Shown piece by piece: positions 32,191 to 44,276 of a DNA stretch of 64,000 bases. The position numbers and the translations under genes are program-made. The DNA lies in NCBI GenBank assembly GCA_963575645.1, contig OY754468.1:17260465-17324464 (forward strand), given 5' to 3'. The notes under the pieces are model-generated. The model worked only from the letters and a program-made list of their open reading frames with translations. It was not told the DNA's origin and did not search any database. The DNA comes from Xanthostigma xanthostigma (taxonomy: Eukaryota; Arthropoda; Insecta; Raphidioptera; Raphidiidae). Numbering within the stretch: position 1 is the first letter of the stretch; every line of letters starts with the position of its first letter.

Positions 32191-32765
32191 CTACAAACTT
32201 GAAACGATTGCTCGCATCATGTGATTTCCAACTTCAAACGACATACGGACTAGGGTCTAGAGTCTAGACTCTAGAACAGGAGCGGGCAAATATTTTGATC
32301 GCCGGGCCACATAGCTGATGAAAAGACCGCCGTATGGCTGATGAAAATTTCACTGCGGACCAATAATTTGCAGAGCAAAAAAAAACGGTCCTCACATTCT
32401 ATTTCCGCATTTGAAGAGCAAGAAAAAAAGGTCCTCACATTCTATTTCCGCATTTTATTTTATAAAATGCTTCGCGGGCCGAATAAAATTGCGCTGCGGG
32501 CCGAATCCGGCTCGCGTGCCGCCATTTGCCCAGGCCTGCTTTAGAGCCTAGTCAGTATGTCGCTTGAAGTCAGAAATCACATGATGCGAGCAATCGTTTC
32601 AAGTTTCTAGAGTCTAGAACTGATCTAAAAATATTAAAATTAATTAATTCAGACGACATACTGACCAGGCTTTAGAGTCTAGAGTCTAGACTCTAAAGAC
32701 TAGTCAGTATGTCGTTTGAAGTCGGAAATCACGTCATGATGCGAGCAATCGTTTCAAGTTTTACA
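32191..32765. mobile_element. Two adjacent palindromic units, one interrupted by a hAT element
   Basis: The outer arm CTTGAAACGATTGCTCGCAT (about 32198) is inverted at about 32578-32607 and appears again at about 32739-32760. The palindrome centre AGAGTCTAGAGTCTAGACTC occurs whole at about 32674-32697, whereas in the left unit it is split by the hAT element. The right unit thus serves as an empty-site reference. Confidence 0.75.
32277..32538. mobile_element. hAT-type non-autonomous element, 262 bp
   Basis: Ends CAGGAGCGGGCAAAT and ATTTGCCCAGGCCTG are imperfect inverted repeats of the hAT kind. The internal GGGCCGAATCCGGC phrase is typical of such elements. It is flanked by 8-bp near-duplicates CTCTAGAA and CTTTAGAG (6 of 8 matching). 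Inside, a 26-bp stretch (GGTCCTCACATTCTATTTCC start) is duplicated with a ~43-bp period. Non-coding. Confidence 0.75.
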
Positions 32766-35700
32766 GAGAGATTCATCTTAATATGTTCGGATGAGTCATC
32801 GACAAAATCGCTCATCAGCATCCGCGACATCTTGGAATAGGTTTTTTTAATGTGAAATATGTAAGGACGTGTTTGGTTGGGAGTAAAACTGTACAATTGC
32901 CGCGACACTTTTATGGGACGACGTTCAATGGGAGGCCGTTACGTTTGTGTGAGTTGGATTAAACATGGCTTTAGTTGAAAGCGACATCTAGATAACAGAA
33001 CGAAATTTAGTTACCAGTTTAGTTACTAGTTTTGTCGTTAGCTGACAGCGCCTGAGGCGTCCTTTGTGGATGCGTTGGATTATAACTGAGGTTTTAAGGC
33101 GACAGTTACAGAGCGATATTTACTAAACGACAGGGCAAAATTTAGTTACAAACATTATTGAGAATTTCGCTTATTTCACATCTGTCAGGCGTCCCACGAC
33201 GACTTATGTTTGTTTAATACCTCAATTCCATTTGGTGGTACATCAACATTCGAAACGGCGTTTTAAAGAACGTAAAATTTTATGTTGTGGTCATTTTTTC
33301 CATAGGATTAATGGTTTCAAATTTATTGTGAGATAAAGTTGAAAACTAAACATGAAAAATAGCCGCTCACATCATGTAACTTTAGACCTCACAATAGTTT
33401 TGACCCAAAATTTAAAATTCAAATAAAAAAGTAAAAAAAACATCAAGGTATAAAGTTCTACTAGTAAACTAAAAAGAAATTAAATAAATTGAGTAAGGAG
33501 AAAAAATGCCATTGTTATAATTACGTTTTTCCAGTAATTGCATCAAATATGGAACATTGGAACGGCAATTTTGTAATAGCATAGTCCGTGTAGTATACAA
33601 AACAGGAACATTAAGTGCACATTAAATTTTATACTTTATTATTTTTTGTTGTTGCTTTGGTGGTCGTGGTAGGTATCGTCGTTTTATTACGCCTATTTAG
33701 TTCCACGGTATAAGTCAGGTTTAAAATTGCTATACTCATTTGCATATATTTTTTAGCATTTGATATTTGGAATAAATTTTGTTGTTTTCAAAAATTTAAT
33801 CCTGCAGAGGATTGTAGGTACTGTGTCAATTTAAAACTGAAAACGGTGTCAACTGGATTATTAATATAACATAATATATAAAATATTACCTATAGGTACC
33901 TATATTTAAAACGCAAGCGCTATTTCTTTAGACAATTCGCCAGCAATCCCTACTCAACCGATTGACACAAAAAAAATGTTTAATTGAAATCAAAAGGATG
34001 GGTTGCAGAAAGGAATGTAAAAAAATCTGATTTGACAATGACCTTACATTGTGAACTTACATATTTCTCCATAATATGAAAAACTTACTAGAGTTTCAAA
34101 TCGATCCTGTTCGAAAAATAATTGACCGATTGAAAAGCTATTTTTCTTGAACTATATACACATTACACATTTACTTATCATTGCTTTTTGCAGTTTCCAC
34201 TTCAAAACAACTTTTTTCTACGCATTTTGATCAAAATTTACCTTTAGAAGCGATCTTTTTACTCGACTGCGGCGAAGCCAAAAGGAAGGATTATGACTTT
34301 AGCAGTCTATGTAATAAGTATGTTTTTTTACGGATATTCCACCGTAGCGCTTAAACTATTCATCCGATTTTTATAAAATAAGGTGTCAATCGATTCGTTA
34401 TTCCCCTGTGTATTCGATTTAAAGTCTTACAAATTCTGTTTCAAGCTTTCTTGTTGTTAGTATGATGCATCTGCCACAATATTTTTTAGTGTGTTGTCTC
34501 CAATATAATATTGCATTCTCAGGCATTTTCATTACTAAAAATGTCTCAATGTCAAGGATTCATTGATTGCCTTTTATTTTATGGTTTTTCATGTCATTAG
34601 TGTATTTGCCAAGTGGCACCCTATTATTTTTTTAAACGTTGTATTTAAAGGGTAATTTTTTTTATTAGGTACATTCGAAACTAGTATCCACCTAATAAAG
34701 GTACATTGTCTGTATTAGCAAGTACACTATACTGTCGACGGGGTTTGGGTTTGCGATCCGAGTTTTTAATATTTTTACTAACAGAGGGTTTTCAAGTTGC
34801 ATCTTTTTTTAATGTAGAAATTGCGCTCTGAAAATCTGTACAGACAATAAATTTGTTTTGTTTATTTCTTCGACAGCAGAATGAATATAGCGTACAGTAC
34901 AGAAGAATACACGCGCAATTTATTTGGTTGTTGAAATTTTTATGAAAACTTATTAAACCTGATAGCACAGCCTGTTTTATTTTCAGTTTCGAGTTATCTG
35001 TGTATACATAATTGTGTATTCTGGAATGTTACTGAATTGTTCCTTTGCAAAACAGTTGTTTTGGGCTGGATAAGTAGTTTCTTTAGGAAGAGTTGTTCAT
35101 TAAATCAGAAGAGGATTTCAAGCTTTTCATTTTCAATTATGAGTGTATAACTGTATACCGTATAGTGTAGTTATCTTTATATGTATAATTTTTTTTTGCA
35201 CCTATGGAGTCACCTGCATGGTTATTAGCTATAGTTGAACCCAGTAGATGACGCTGTTATCAAAATTCAGATTTTTTTTATTTTCCGACCAAATTTTTTT
35301 TATATACCTATATATTTTTTAGATTTCTCGCATAAAAACACATAATCCCAAATTTTCAGCCTCCAAGCACCTTTCAATATTTTTTTATATTCATGACATT
35401 GAATAGTGAGCGTTTGATCATTCAAAACTGACCGTTTTCCTACCGGGTCCGTTATTATTCTATTAAAAGTCCGATGTAGCATAATCTGTCTATGTTTAAT
35501 AGGTAATCTACAAATCCGGGCGAGTTGGACCGAACCGCTAATAATATTGTAAATATTTACTATGTTTGTTTTATTGTCTTCATATATTAATTTTTATCAG
35601 CTAAAATATACTTAAATCGTTTTTTTCCAGATCATTAATACTGATGCATTGACTTTGTTAATACTAACATTGCAATCTTGGAAAACACTTTAGTAAGTTC

Positions 35701-37175
35701 TATATTTCTTTCATGATTATGTTTTCTATACAAAGTTTATGTTTGTCAATTCTATTAGAACTGGTCATGCATACATAATATATAGAATCATATTATGTGC
35801 AATTGAAGCAGTATGAATAATAAAGTTTAATTTTCTGATTTTTGCTGTAAGACGTGTTCCATTTCATGGTAGATATTTTTTTCTTAGGTTATTTAGTACA
35901 TGTGGTAAGTACAATTTTTCTGTGTTTTCTTTAATGTATTGTTTCTTAATATTCCTATAAGGTGTAGAAGCTTCCAGCTCTACGGCTTCGGGCATCTCGA
36001 ATTAACATGGTCAATCTGTTTAACCATAAATTTGCCTTGGAAAAGTAAATGGTATAAACATCGCACTACTAGCGGTAACACAAAGGGTTGTGAAGTGTGT
36101 AATTCAAAACATCGTAAATTATTATTTTCATCATTATCTTTGAGAGCAGCCTTCCTATTTTTCTTTCATAGTATTTATTCCGTTTCTATGAAAGCACCCG
36201 AAATACATTTTTATACTTATGCTACCTATATGAAAGAGAAATTAACAAAACTAAATAAAAAGCTTTAAGACTATATGATTTTTTAAATAATGATATAGTA
36301 ACAATCAAATAATTAATAGTGCTTAAACTACAACTATTGTTAAAAAAATATTTTGTTAAAAATCGACATTATATTATATTTAATTTGCGAGCAAGGTTTT
36401 ATTTTCAAAAAATAAATAAACAAAAAAACAATACTTAAAATCCGACTAGCAATTTATTAAATAACTATTACGAGTGTATAGAAACCACAAAAGGAAATGA
36501 CATGTTTTTATAGCAAATTATTTTTGAGTATGACATCTCAAGTTTATATTCTCTTGATTGACAGCTAAAGACACTGACATGATGTGCGCAAATTGTTTGT
36601 CTGACAAAAACTATTGCGTCCTTGGCCTACGATAAAGTATTAGCCATGGTAAACAAACACATTTTTGCCGGAACGATTTTATACTCAAATGACATTCAAA
36701 TTATATTTTTTTATGGTTTCAAATACAACTTTCAGAATTGTGTAATACAGCCGTTTAATAAAATTCACACTCTGCTCTTGACAATTTTTTTTTTTAAATA
36801 TATTTTTGGATACGCGAAAACACAAATCAAGTTTTTTTTAACTGAAATGCATAACCCGCCACTGTTTTATAATTATGATTAAGAAGTGTTAAATATGCGT
36901 CACAAAAAGAGGTAGATTTTTTTATTTCAGGAAACGTAAACATTCACTAGAATATTACTTCAATTGCATATTTTTGAACTTTTTAAATTATTTGCACTGT
37001 TGATTCACTACCGGTAACATTATTTTACTAGTTATGCTCACGCGTACGTCGATTTTGCTGAAAATTCGCTCGTGTTAAATGTTGCTTTTGACGATAACTT
37101 CGCATCTAAATTTGAGGTATAATGAATGCCATAATATCCTTTTAAGACTAGGTACCAATTAATAGTATACCAAAT
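32766..37175. other. Long stretch without recognisable genes
   Basis: About 4.4 kb of mostly AT-rich sequence. Open frames of 60-109 residues (35300-35482 minus, 35939-36268 plus, 36622-36882 plus) carry no recognisable domain. Decayed dispersed repeats are hinted at 34263-34400 (ACTCGACTGCGGCGAAGCC) and 35200-35260 (TTAGCTATAGTTGAACCC, shared with 57090). Confidence 0.45.
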
Positions 37176-37179
37176 TTTA

Positions 37180-37925
37180 TTAACATCCCGCAATCAATAA
37201 AAAATCGGAAAGTTATTGTTTTCACGCCGATTTTCTAAATCGAGTTTTCGTCAGATCTCGACGTTTGGAGGTCCTAGGAAACTATTCTGACTAGTTTGAA
37301 GATGATGTCCGTTGGGCTGTATGTGTGTGTATATATGGATGTGTGTATATGTATGTAAACTTCTTATTAAACGCGGTTTACGGCATCTGACGTAACTTTG
37401 CTGAACTTAAATTTTCTGAAAATTTGGAATGATTCTACCTAGTAGACTTTGAGAAATCTCAAAAATACAAGTTTCAAAAATTATTGTTTTTTTGAAATAT
37501 TTCGTAAACTAATAAACCGATTAATTTAAAATATAATCAGCTCTTTTCCTCAAAGAACTGCGTTGATTTCCTCAAACCGCATCAAAATCGGTTCATTTTT
37601 TCAAAGGATATCGTGAACAAAAAATTCGTAAGAAAGTGTTTTTTTTTTTAATTACACGCAAAATTCTTATTAGATCGCTTTTTTTGTAATAAATTACTTT
37701 CTTAGGTTAAAAATCTGCGTCGATGACCGCAAACCACATGAAAATCGGTTCATTTATCTTCGAGATATCCTGAACAAAAAATACGTAAGAAAGTGTTTTT
37801 TTTAAGCTCAAAGAGGTAAAAAATAAACTTTTTGCTATATTTTATATATTTTTGGGCGTTTTGATCTCGAAAATAGCGGAAAGTTTCAGGCAGGCCTGCA
37901 GGGTCAAAGTACTTTTCAAATTTTT
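37180..37925 (-). mobile_element. Repeat family 2, reverse copy
   Basis: AAAATCGGAAAGTTATTG, AGATCTCGACGTTTGGAGG, GATGATGTCCGTTGGGC, ACGCGGTTTACGGCATCTGA, and the end block CAGGCCTGCAGGGTCAAAG match 26455-27258 in reverse complement. The paired CATTT..TCG.GATATC blocks (about 37600 and 37757) are also shared. Non-coding. Confidence 0.7.
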
Positions 37926-38750
37926 AAAATTGGTCCAGCCTATTTTGAGTAATGTCGTTATCTATAAATGCATTCTCCACATACACGATATCCGAGAAAG
38001 AAAATGTCTGCACACTGTAAACAAACATTATACATATTACATTTTTACTTATTATCATTCCAGTGTGGCAAAACTTTGTCATAACTTCAGATTTTATTTC
38101 CGAAATGATTTAAAATGTTTAGTTTCAAAATTGATAATCTGCTTACTAGAATACATGGCATAATCTGCATTTTACTGTGTGTATGTCAGCTGTAATCTAT
38201 AGTGAGTATTTGAAAATGTGTCCGTACCTAGCTAAATAAGATTTGGACTCATTTTAACTCAAAATCTATTGAAAAATAAAGCGTCAAATTATGACACAAT
38301 ATCGCGGGATAGCTTATATGTATAGTTTTCAATTAACTGTAAAGGGGCAAAGTTATTAATTTCTCAGTTTTCAACTGTTTTAAGTTGCACTGTCATTTGT
38401 CAATAATAAATTATAGTTACACATGCAGTAGAGTATTTTTTGTGAAATTTTCGATCAAGTCGGTGAGTCGTCACGTTTCGTTTTTCTTTAGGATAAATAA
38501 TATTAAGAGAGAGCAGCGCCAAATGTAATTTCTCTCACGATGTGTGAAGGCAAACGTACAAGGTAGAAAGAGAGAGAGGATAAATAGTAAGGAGGAATGA
38601 CTAATATTCGGGCCTTGATAACTTGTCGAGATCCACCGACTACACAATTTATAATCACAATAATAATGACACAGCATAATGATGCCGTATGAACGGTCAA
38701 CCATAGGCGTCCATCAGAAACTTTGAACAAATGCTTCTTCCGCGATTTTA
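37926..38750. other. No gene recognised
   Basis: Frames at 37852-38163 and 38471-38754 have no known motif; the first starts inside repeat family 2. Confidence 0.4.
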
Positions 38751-39106
38751 TCATTCCAACCCATGGGGAATGGTACTAGTTCAGGTAAAAAATATCTTTT
38801 CAAAATTTTACAATATCTCTTCGTTTTGAGGTCCCCTGAACCCAAAAAACATATTTTTGGAAAAACTCTGTCCATCTGTTAGTTCGTTTGTGAGCGCGAT
38901 ACAGGTCAAACGGATTAGCGTATTGAAACCAAATTTTGGGAGGATGTTTAGTATGCTAATATGAAGAGCCTTATTGTTTTTGTGGAGAATCGGCGTATGC
39001 GCAGAAGATATTATATGCTGTAATGGTGTTTTTTATATAATAATGGTATACTTTTCATAACGGCTTATTATTCTATTTATTTTTTTAAGAAAGTTTTGTT
39101 AAAAAA

Positions 39107-39787
39107 TGGTTGTCTGTAAAGTCGGTTTACGGACGATAGTTTTACGTGATAACGTATTCCGTAATACATAACCTAAACCTCCCAAAATTTGGTTTCAATC
39201 CGCTTATCCTTGGTGTCGGAATGATAAGAAATGTCAAAAGTGACGTTTACAACTTACAAAGTATTATGTTCTAATAATAATTAGTTATTCCAATACTTAA
39301 CTTAGCAGGCTTTGCATTTCACAATATACTAATGTCAAAAAATTGAATTAAACATTAGAAATGCAGCTGTTTTCATGTTAAGACAAGACATACGTTTGCT
39401 TCTAATTTCCATGTACGGCAAACAAAGACAACCGACCGCGTCGCGCCATGCATTACACAACATTGAATTTATACAGCTATTTTTCTATATAAATTTGTAT
39501 AAAATATTTTTCTATATAAATTTGTATAAAAAAACTGTTTAGGCAAATTCTGTTATACGAAATCTATGTAAAATGTTCTCCTCTTTCGTTTAAGACTGGT
39601 TTCAAACCGATCTGATTTAAATTGAGCGAGAAATTAGCAAAAAGCACGCATAGGGTCAGGCGGAACGTTAGGAACGTTAGGAACGTTAGGAACGTTACGT
39701 TACACTTTTTCGAACATGCAGCCGGTGTTTTATCAATTTATAATATTGGTGATTCATCAATTTATAAGACGTTATCACGTCAAAAAA
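39107..39787 (-). mobile_element. Insertion 1 in copy C; reverse copy of the element at 58705-59286
   Basis: The left 71 bp (TGGTTGTCTGTAAAGTCGG onward) are an exact reverse complement of 59216-59286, and the right end (ATTCATCAATTTATAAGACG ... ACGTCAAAAAA) is the reverse of 58705-58745. The inner part differs and includes a reverse family 1 fragment (39178-39232) and a duplicated 29-bp A/T unit (39477-39530). A 9-bp unit GGAACGTTA is repeated four times at 39661-39696. Confidence 0.7.
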
Positions 39788-40040
39788 ATATTTTCTAAGC
39801 TTTATAGTTTCGGAAATATTTTTAAAATAAAAAAAAGTAAGTTGTTCTTTTGTTTTGTAGATCTGTCAGAAATAAACTAGTTCGGCATGCATTGATTAAT
39901 TTTTACATGACGTGGAACATATTATGTAGGTAACTATGGCAATGAATAGCAAATATCATATTGAATATTAGCCATTACCCAAGTCACCTTACACGATATC
40001 AGAAATTTGAATTCCTTTATTAAACTAAGTATACCTATCA

Positions 40041-41361
40041 AAAAAAAAAAGAATTTCGAGGCAGACAAGAAATTGAAATCAAGCTCGAAATTCTGTGCCT
40101 AAGACGTCGAAAAAAAAAATGAATTTTGAGGCAGACAAGGAATTGAAATCCAACTTCGAAATTCTGTGCTTATAAAAGCTACAAGAGCAACAGCAAAAAA
40201 ATGCAAAGACGGTGTTCGCATAACTCCTTTAGTTACCACTAAAAAACGCCGTCTGTGCACTTTTTTTTTGCTGTTGCTCTTGTAGCTTTTATAAGCACAG
40301 AATTTCGAAATTGGATTTCAATTCCTTGTCTGCCTCAAAATTCATTTTTTTTTCGACGTCTTAGGCACAGAATTTCGAGCTTGATTTCAATTTCTTGTCT
40401 GCCTCGAAATTCTTTTTTTTTTAAGTTATAATTCTGAGATTCAGTCGCCTCAAGTTTTTGAATTTAGCACAGAACGAAGTTTTTACTTCTCCGAAGTTTT
40501 TTTTAAGATTTCACGTCTTTTTCCAAAGTGTGAGACATTATTTTTAATTTTTCTCCAAAAAATAAACATATGTGCATTTTTAGAATTAAGAGGCCACAGA
40601 TTCTATGAGGGCCAATTTTGAAGGCATGAAAAAAAATCACTGAACAAGGCCAACCATTAAAAATACAAAAATTTTTTCATATCATTTGTAAAATACTTAT
40701 TTTGCATTAAAAAAAGAAGTTTCACTTTGAAAACTTTCTTTTTTTTAATTTTTGTTGCACTTTTTATGATAAATATGTTTTTTAATAAATTAAATTATTT
40801 AAATCTAACTTCAATCATATATTTTGTTATTTTTTAATAAAAAATTGACGAAAGTGTATTTTTCAAATAACAAGAAAATAAAAAAAATTAAAAATTAAAA
40901 AAGAAATAAAAATATGTATAGGTATGAGAAAAAAGTTGATAAAATAAATTAAAAATAAAAAAAAACAATTAAAAATATAAAAAAAATTAAAAATTAAAAA
41001 AAAAATAAAAATAAAAAAATATGATTATATATAAATGTCAAGTGGAAATAAAATGGAGTAGAAAAAAAATTTTTCTAATGATGCTGACGGGAATCGAGCC
41101 CGAGACCCTGTTATTAGTTATTACTAGTCTAACGTCGTAACCGCTCGTCCACGGGCACACTCACAGTATAAGCTGTTATTGTGGTACAGAAGTATATATG
41201 GGTGATACGAAAAATCGGTCCTATGAAAGTCACGTGGTCACAGAACTATAAAACTTGGAAACTGGTCTCATATCCACGGCGTTATATGGGAGCCAGGCAA
41301 AATACGTTAGAGATACGTCGGCATTTAGCACAGAAAAGAATCTCTAACGAGATTCTTCGAT
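40041..41361. mobile_element. Element X, copy 2 (insertion 2 in copy C)
   Basis: Same order and orientation as 21635-23068. Palindrome arms lie about 40046-40230 and 40240-40420. The outer ~85 bp of the left arm is missing, so 40424-40508 of the right arm is unpaired. Downstream sequence, tRNA-like sequence and right-end hairpin (about 41339-41360) are conserved. Inserted into MITE copy C. No clear target duplication. Confidence 0.75.
41080..41157 (-). repeat. tRNA-like sequence in element X copy 2
   Basis: Minus strand: box A TGGACGAGCGG (41141-41151), box B GGGCTCGATTCC (41090-41101), and a T-arm in which CGGG pairs with CCCG. Better preserved than in copy 1. The acceptor stem still does not pair, so it is a tRNA-derived promoter-like module rather than a tRNA. 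Confidence 0.6.
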
Positions 41362-41410
41362 GTCAATATTTTGAAGTTGGAATGGTCCCGTCGCCCAATT
41401 GGCTGGAATT

Positions 41411-42190
41411 TTGTCATTTTTACATGCCTTGTTTTAGACGTAAGTAGCTACCTATTAAACAAAATTTTTAAAAATAAGACAGTGCGAGTCAGTTCCGTAG
41501 ATTTTTCGTGAAAACATCGAAAGTAATTCATAACACGTGTTTGATATCGCCTTCCAATCTAATGACGACTGCACATCATACCTAGACATCTGTGTTTTTT
41601 CGTTTCTTTTTCGGCGCTGCCGTAGCTCTCATCTTCGGTCGATACTGGACTTATTAGACTTATTGCATTCCTTAATCCCTTCGGTGTGAGCTTTCTAATT
41701 CCGAGCATATTTGCAAGTAATATGAGACGAAATCTTTAATTGGTTTGTAATTTCCAATTTAATACCAATTTACAGTCGAATTCATTGTCCCACTTTATTT
41801 CCTAGAAGCTTTCCACAACGACACCCGAATGAACTCCTAGCTTAACGCGTTTCTACGCTACATTAATTTAAAACATAACTAAAAGCTAATTCGTGACTAT
41901 CACATGCATGCGCCTACTCTCGTGCGGTGAAGTCATACAGAAAACAAATCCCGCGCGACGAGCTCGTACAGACATGCTCTACCTATTGTGCGCTCAACCG
42001 TTGTTAACGTATTACTAGTCTCGTAGTTATTAGCAATTAAAAACTGATGGTATTTTGTAACATTAAAAAATTCGACACTGTACTAATCGACAGTTCTTAC
42101 TGCACCGTTTTCTACGTTTTATTATTATTTTTTTGAAATCTAGTAGGTAAACGGTGTGTTTATACAATGTAACTATCAATAGAAATTTTT
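41411..42190. other. No gene recognised
   Basis: Mixed-composition spacer with a GC-balanced patch at 41880-42000. No supported frame. Confidence 0.4.
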
Positions 42191-42591
42191 TCGAGCGGGT
42201 AGCGTAATAGAGAGAGCACTAGACTCGCATTCGGGAGATACCGGGTTCGAATCCCGGCGGGGGCAGATGTGGCTGGAACTTTTTTCTGCTGCCTCTCTCC
42301 GAGAAACGTTAATTCCTGTACCGGCCATCTTGTCGAGGTTTTACATGATTTCTCTCAATAATTCCAGAAAACTATCGAGATGGTTACTTATTCAAGACCA
42401 TGGCCAACTACCTGTCACACTCCTATGGTCATAATTTGCCTACCTTATCCTAAAATTTCTAAAAAAATCCTTAATTCGCCCATTGCTATTGCAAGTTAAA
42501 GTTCAGTAAAATAAATAATATGATAAATGGAAAATAGTAATGGTGCGGACACAAAGCCGAGAAACCGACGTTAAACTCATTATTATTATTA
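42191..42591 (+). mobile_element. Full-length tRNA-derived SINE with (ATT)n tail
   Basis: Head: GGGTAGCGTAATAG box A region and GGTTCGAATCC box B at 42244-42254, with an anticodon-loop region CTCGCAT resembling tRNA-Ala(CGC). A body of ~300 bp follows and ends GCCGAGAAACCGACGTTAAA then a CATTATTATTATTA tail (about 42579-42591). Target duplications were not resolved. Non-coding; would need LINE enzymes to move. Confidence 0.8.
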
Positions 42592-43079
42592 AAAACCTGC
42601 TATTTTCCTTATTTCTCCGCCACTGACCGTATCGGTACTATGCTATGTTTATTGCCTATAGGGCAGCCGGCCCGGGCGACAATATCGAAAGCCGGTATAA
42701 ATTTAATATATAAAAAAAAATAATATGTCGAAGCCGCAACGCAACACCTCGATAAAACATGAGTTGCAATTTATTGTAGGTAAATGTGGTAACAGTTCTC
42801 ACTGCTCAAGCAACACCTATTTAACTCACCGATTCAACGTCAAGCAGTTTTAGTACTCAAAAAATTGAGTATTATTTATGGCTAAACGTAAAGAGAAACA
42901 AAGTGCATTAGACTTTAATTAGTAGTTTTATAACATGAAAAACATTTCTTGTAAAAAATGTGGCCAAGTCTTGCTTTGATATTCCATTAAAACATAAATG
43001 TGAATAAAGGAGCCAGGCTTTGTACAAATAAAAATTGAGATCAAAAAGGATGCCAAGTTCTCAATTCGCAAGTCAGACC
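42592..43079. other. No gene recognised
   Basis: Contains a short GC-rich patch GGGCAGCCGGCCCGGGCG near 42660 that could be a terminal-repeat relic; no partner found. Confidence 0.4.
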
Positions 43080-43400
43080 CTAGTACATTTCTTTATTTTT
43101 TTTCTTTAACTGTACATAAAATTCAGCCTGCATTCCAAATTTCAGCATTGTAGGATTACTGGATTGACCTCTCTAACTACGGACCTATAGAAATCTGCGT
43201 CCCCCATTTTCAGAGGTTGGAGAGCAAATATCCGCCAATTTTTCAATTTTCTCGTTACTTGCATGAGAAACGCAGCCTGCATTCAAAATTTCAGTTTTCT
43301 TGGACTACAAGAAGTTCACAAACTGTTTGAAGATCGAGGAGTGAGTGAGTCAATGACAAAATTAAAGAACTTCGATATACCTATATAGATATAAATAGTT
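43080..43400 (+). repeat. Dispersed repeat with duplicated CAGCCTGCATTC block
   Basis: CAGCCTGCATTCCAAATTTC (about 43125) recurs as CAGCCTGCATTCAAAATTTC (about 43273). It ends with a GAGTGAGTGAGTCAATGAC and ATTAAAGAACTTCGATATAC segment of the type I associate with 3' ends of insect retroposons. No coding frame. Confidence 0.5.
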
Positions 43401-43426
43401 TTTAATTTGGGAATATATCCAGTTAT

Positions 43427-44276
43427 ATCGGGTATTTTTTTAGAGTGACAGAGCTTTGAATTTAAATAAACATTTAATTAAATTAAGACTGAAGTCAATT
43501 TCTTTTTTTATTTGAAAGATAATTTTATGACATTTATTTTTAAAAATAATTTCCGACATATGTCCACCACGACTAGCTTTGAGGAACCCCATTCGATCAG
43601 ACCAATTTTGGACTACTTTTTTTAGTAATTCAGGCCTTATTTCATCAATAACACGAGTTATGTTGGCTTCCAAAGCGTCTATTGTTTCTGGTTTATCAGC
43701 ATAAACCAATAACTTCACATAACCCCATAGAAAATAATTCTATACAGCAATTTTGCTTGTTTACGTAGCCATTCAACAAAAAATGAGTTTAATCACTAAA
43801 CACAATTTTTTGAGAAAAAAGTGGATCAACTTCATGCTGTTCCAATCAGCACACAAACGACGCCTATTATGTGGCTTTAGTACTTGAACCAGTTAGATTT
43901 TGTATGGGTGTAGACCAAGATCTTTACGCAAAATTTTCCATATTATGGTGGATGCACATAGTCGTAGTGAACGTCGATGAATAGGCAAATTTGATTCTTC
44001 ATGAACACTAGCACTTACAGCACCGACATTTTCTTCTGTACGTACAATTCTTTGTTTTGTTTTTGGTTTTGCATCGAATAAAGAAAATGTTGCCTGAAAT
44101 CTATATCGATAGTTCGACGAAGAACCCTGATTTAGAAAATTTTCAACAATTTCTAAACGTTGTTGCGCCGTGAGTCTTTCCATGATAATTTGTCAATGCT
44201 TACTGAACAGAAATCTCAAAACAACATGGCTTCTAACTTCTGTCATAATATCACAGTTATCCCGATCGAAAGTTCT
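43427..44276 (-). pseudogene. Internally deleted mariner-type transposase relic
   Basis: The N-terminal part 44183-43893 begins MERLTAQQRLEIVENFLNQG and ends KILRKDLGLHPYKI, matching the helix-turn-helix half of a mariner-type transposase family common in insects. A stop follows, then decayed sequence keeps LVQVLKP and, in another frame, FSD-stop-THFLLNGYVNKQN, which holds the first catalytic Asp. It then jumps to NYFLWGYVKLLVYADKP and continues to ASRGGHMSEIIF (to about 43560), the usual C-terminus. Roughly a hundred residues with the other two catalytic acidic residues are missing. Short related sequences near 43427 (TCGGGTATT) and 44276 (AATATCACAGTTATCCCGA) may be the terminal repeats. 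With a stop, frame shifts and the deletion, it cannot encode an active enzyme. Confidence 0.85.

Larger units (their letters stand above)
38752..41410 (+). mobile_element. MITE family 1, copy C, split by two later insertions
   Basis: Three separated segments together make one family 1 element: 38752-39106 (ATCATTCCAACCCATGGGG start, GGCGTATGCGCAGAAG block), about 39788-40040 (CTTTATAGTTTCGGAAATAT, TTTTTACATGACGTGG, CATTACCCAAGTCACC) and 41362-41410 (GAAGTTGGAATGGTCC, CCAATTGGCTGGAATTTT). The gaps hold other repeats known elsewhere in the window. Order and orientation agree with copies A, B and E. Confidence 0.75.

Noticed and set aside
35939-36268. 109-residue frame as a host gene
   Set aside because: No recognisable domain, splice context or repeat homology; length is within chance for this much AT-rich sequence.
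41080-41157. Functional tRNA-Ser gene
   Set aside because: The T-arm pairs but the acceptor ends do not, and the same block recurs within a mobile unit.
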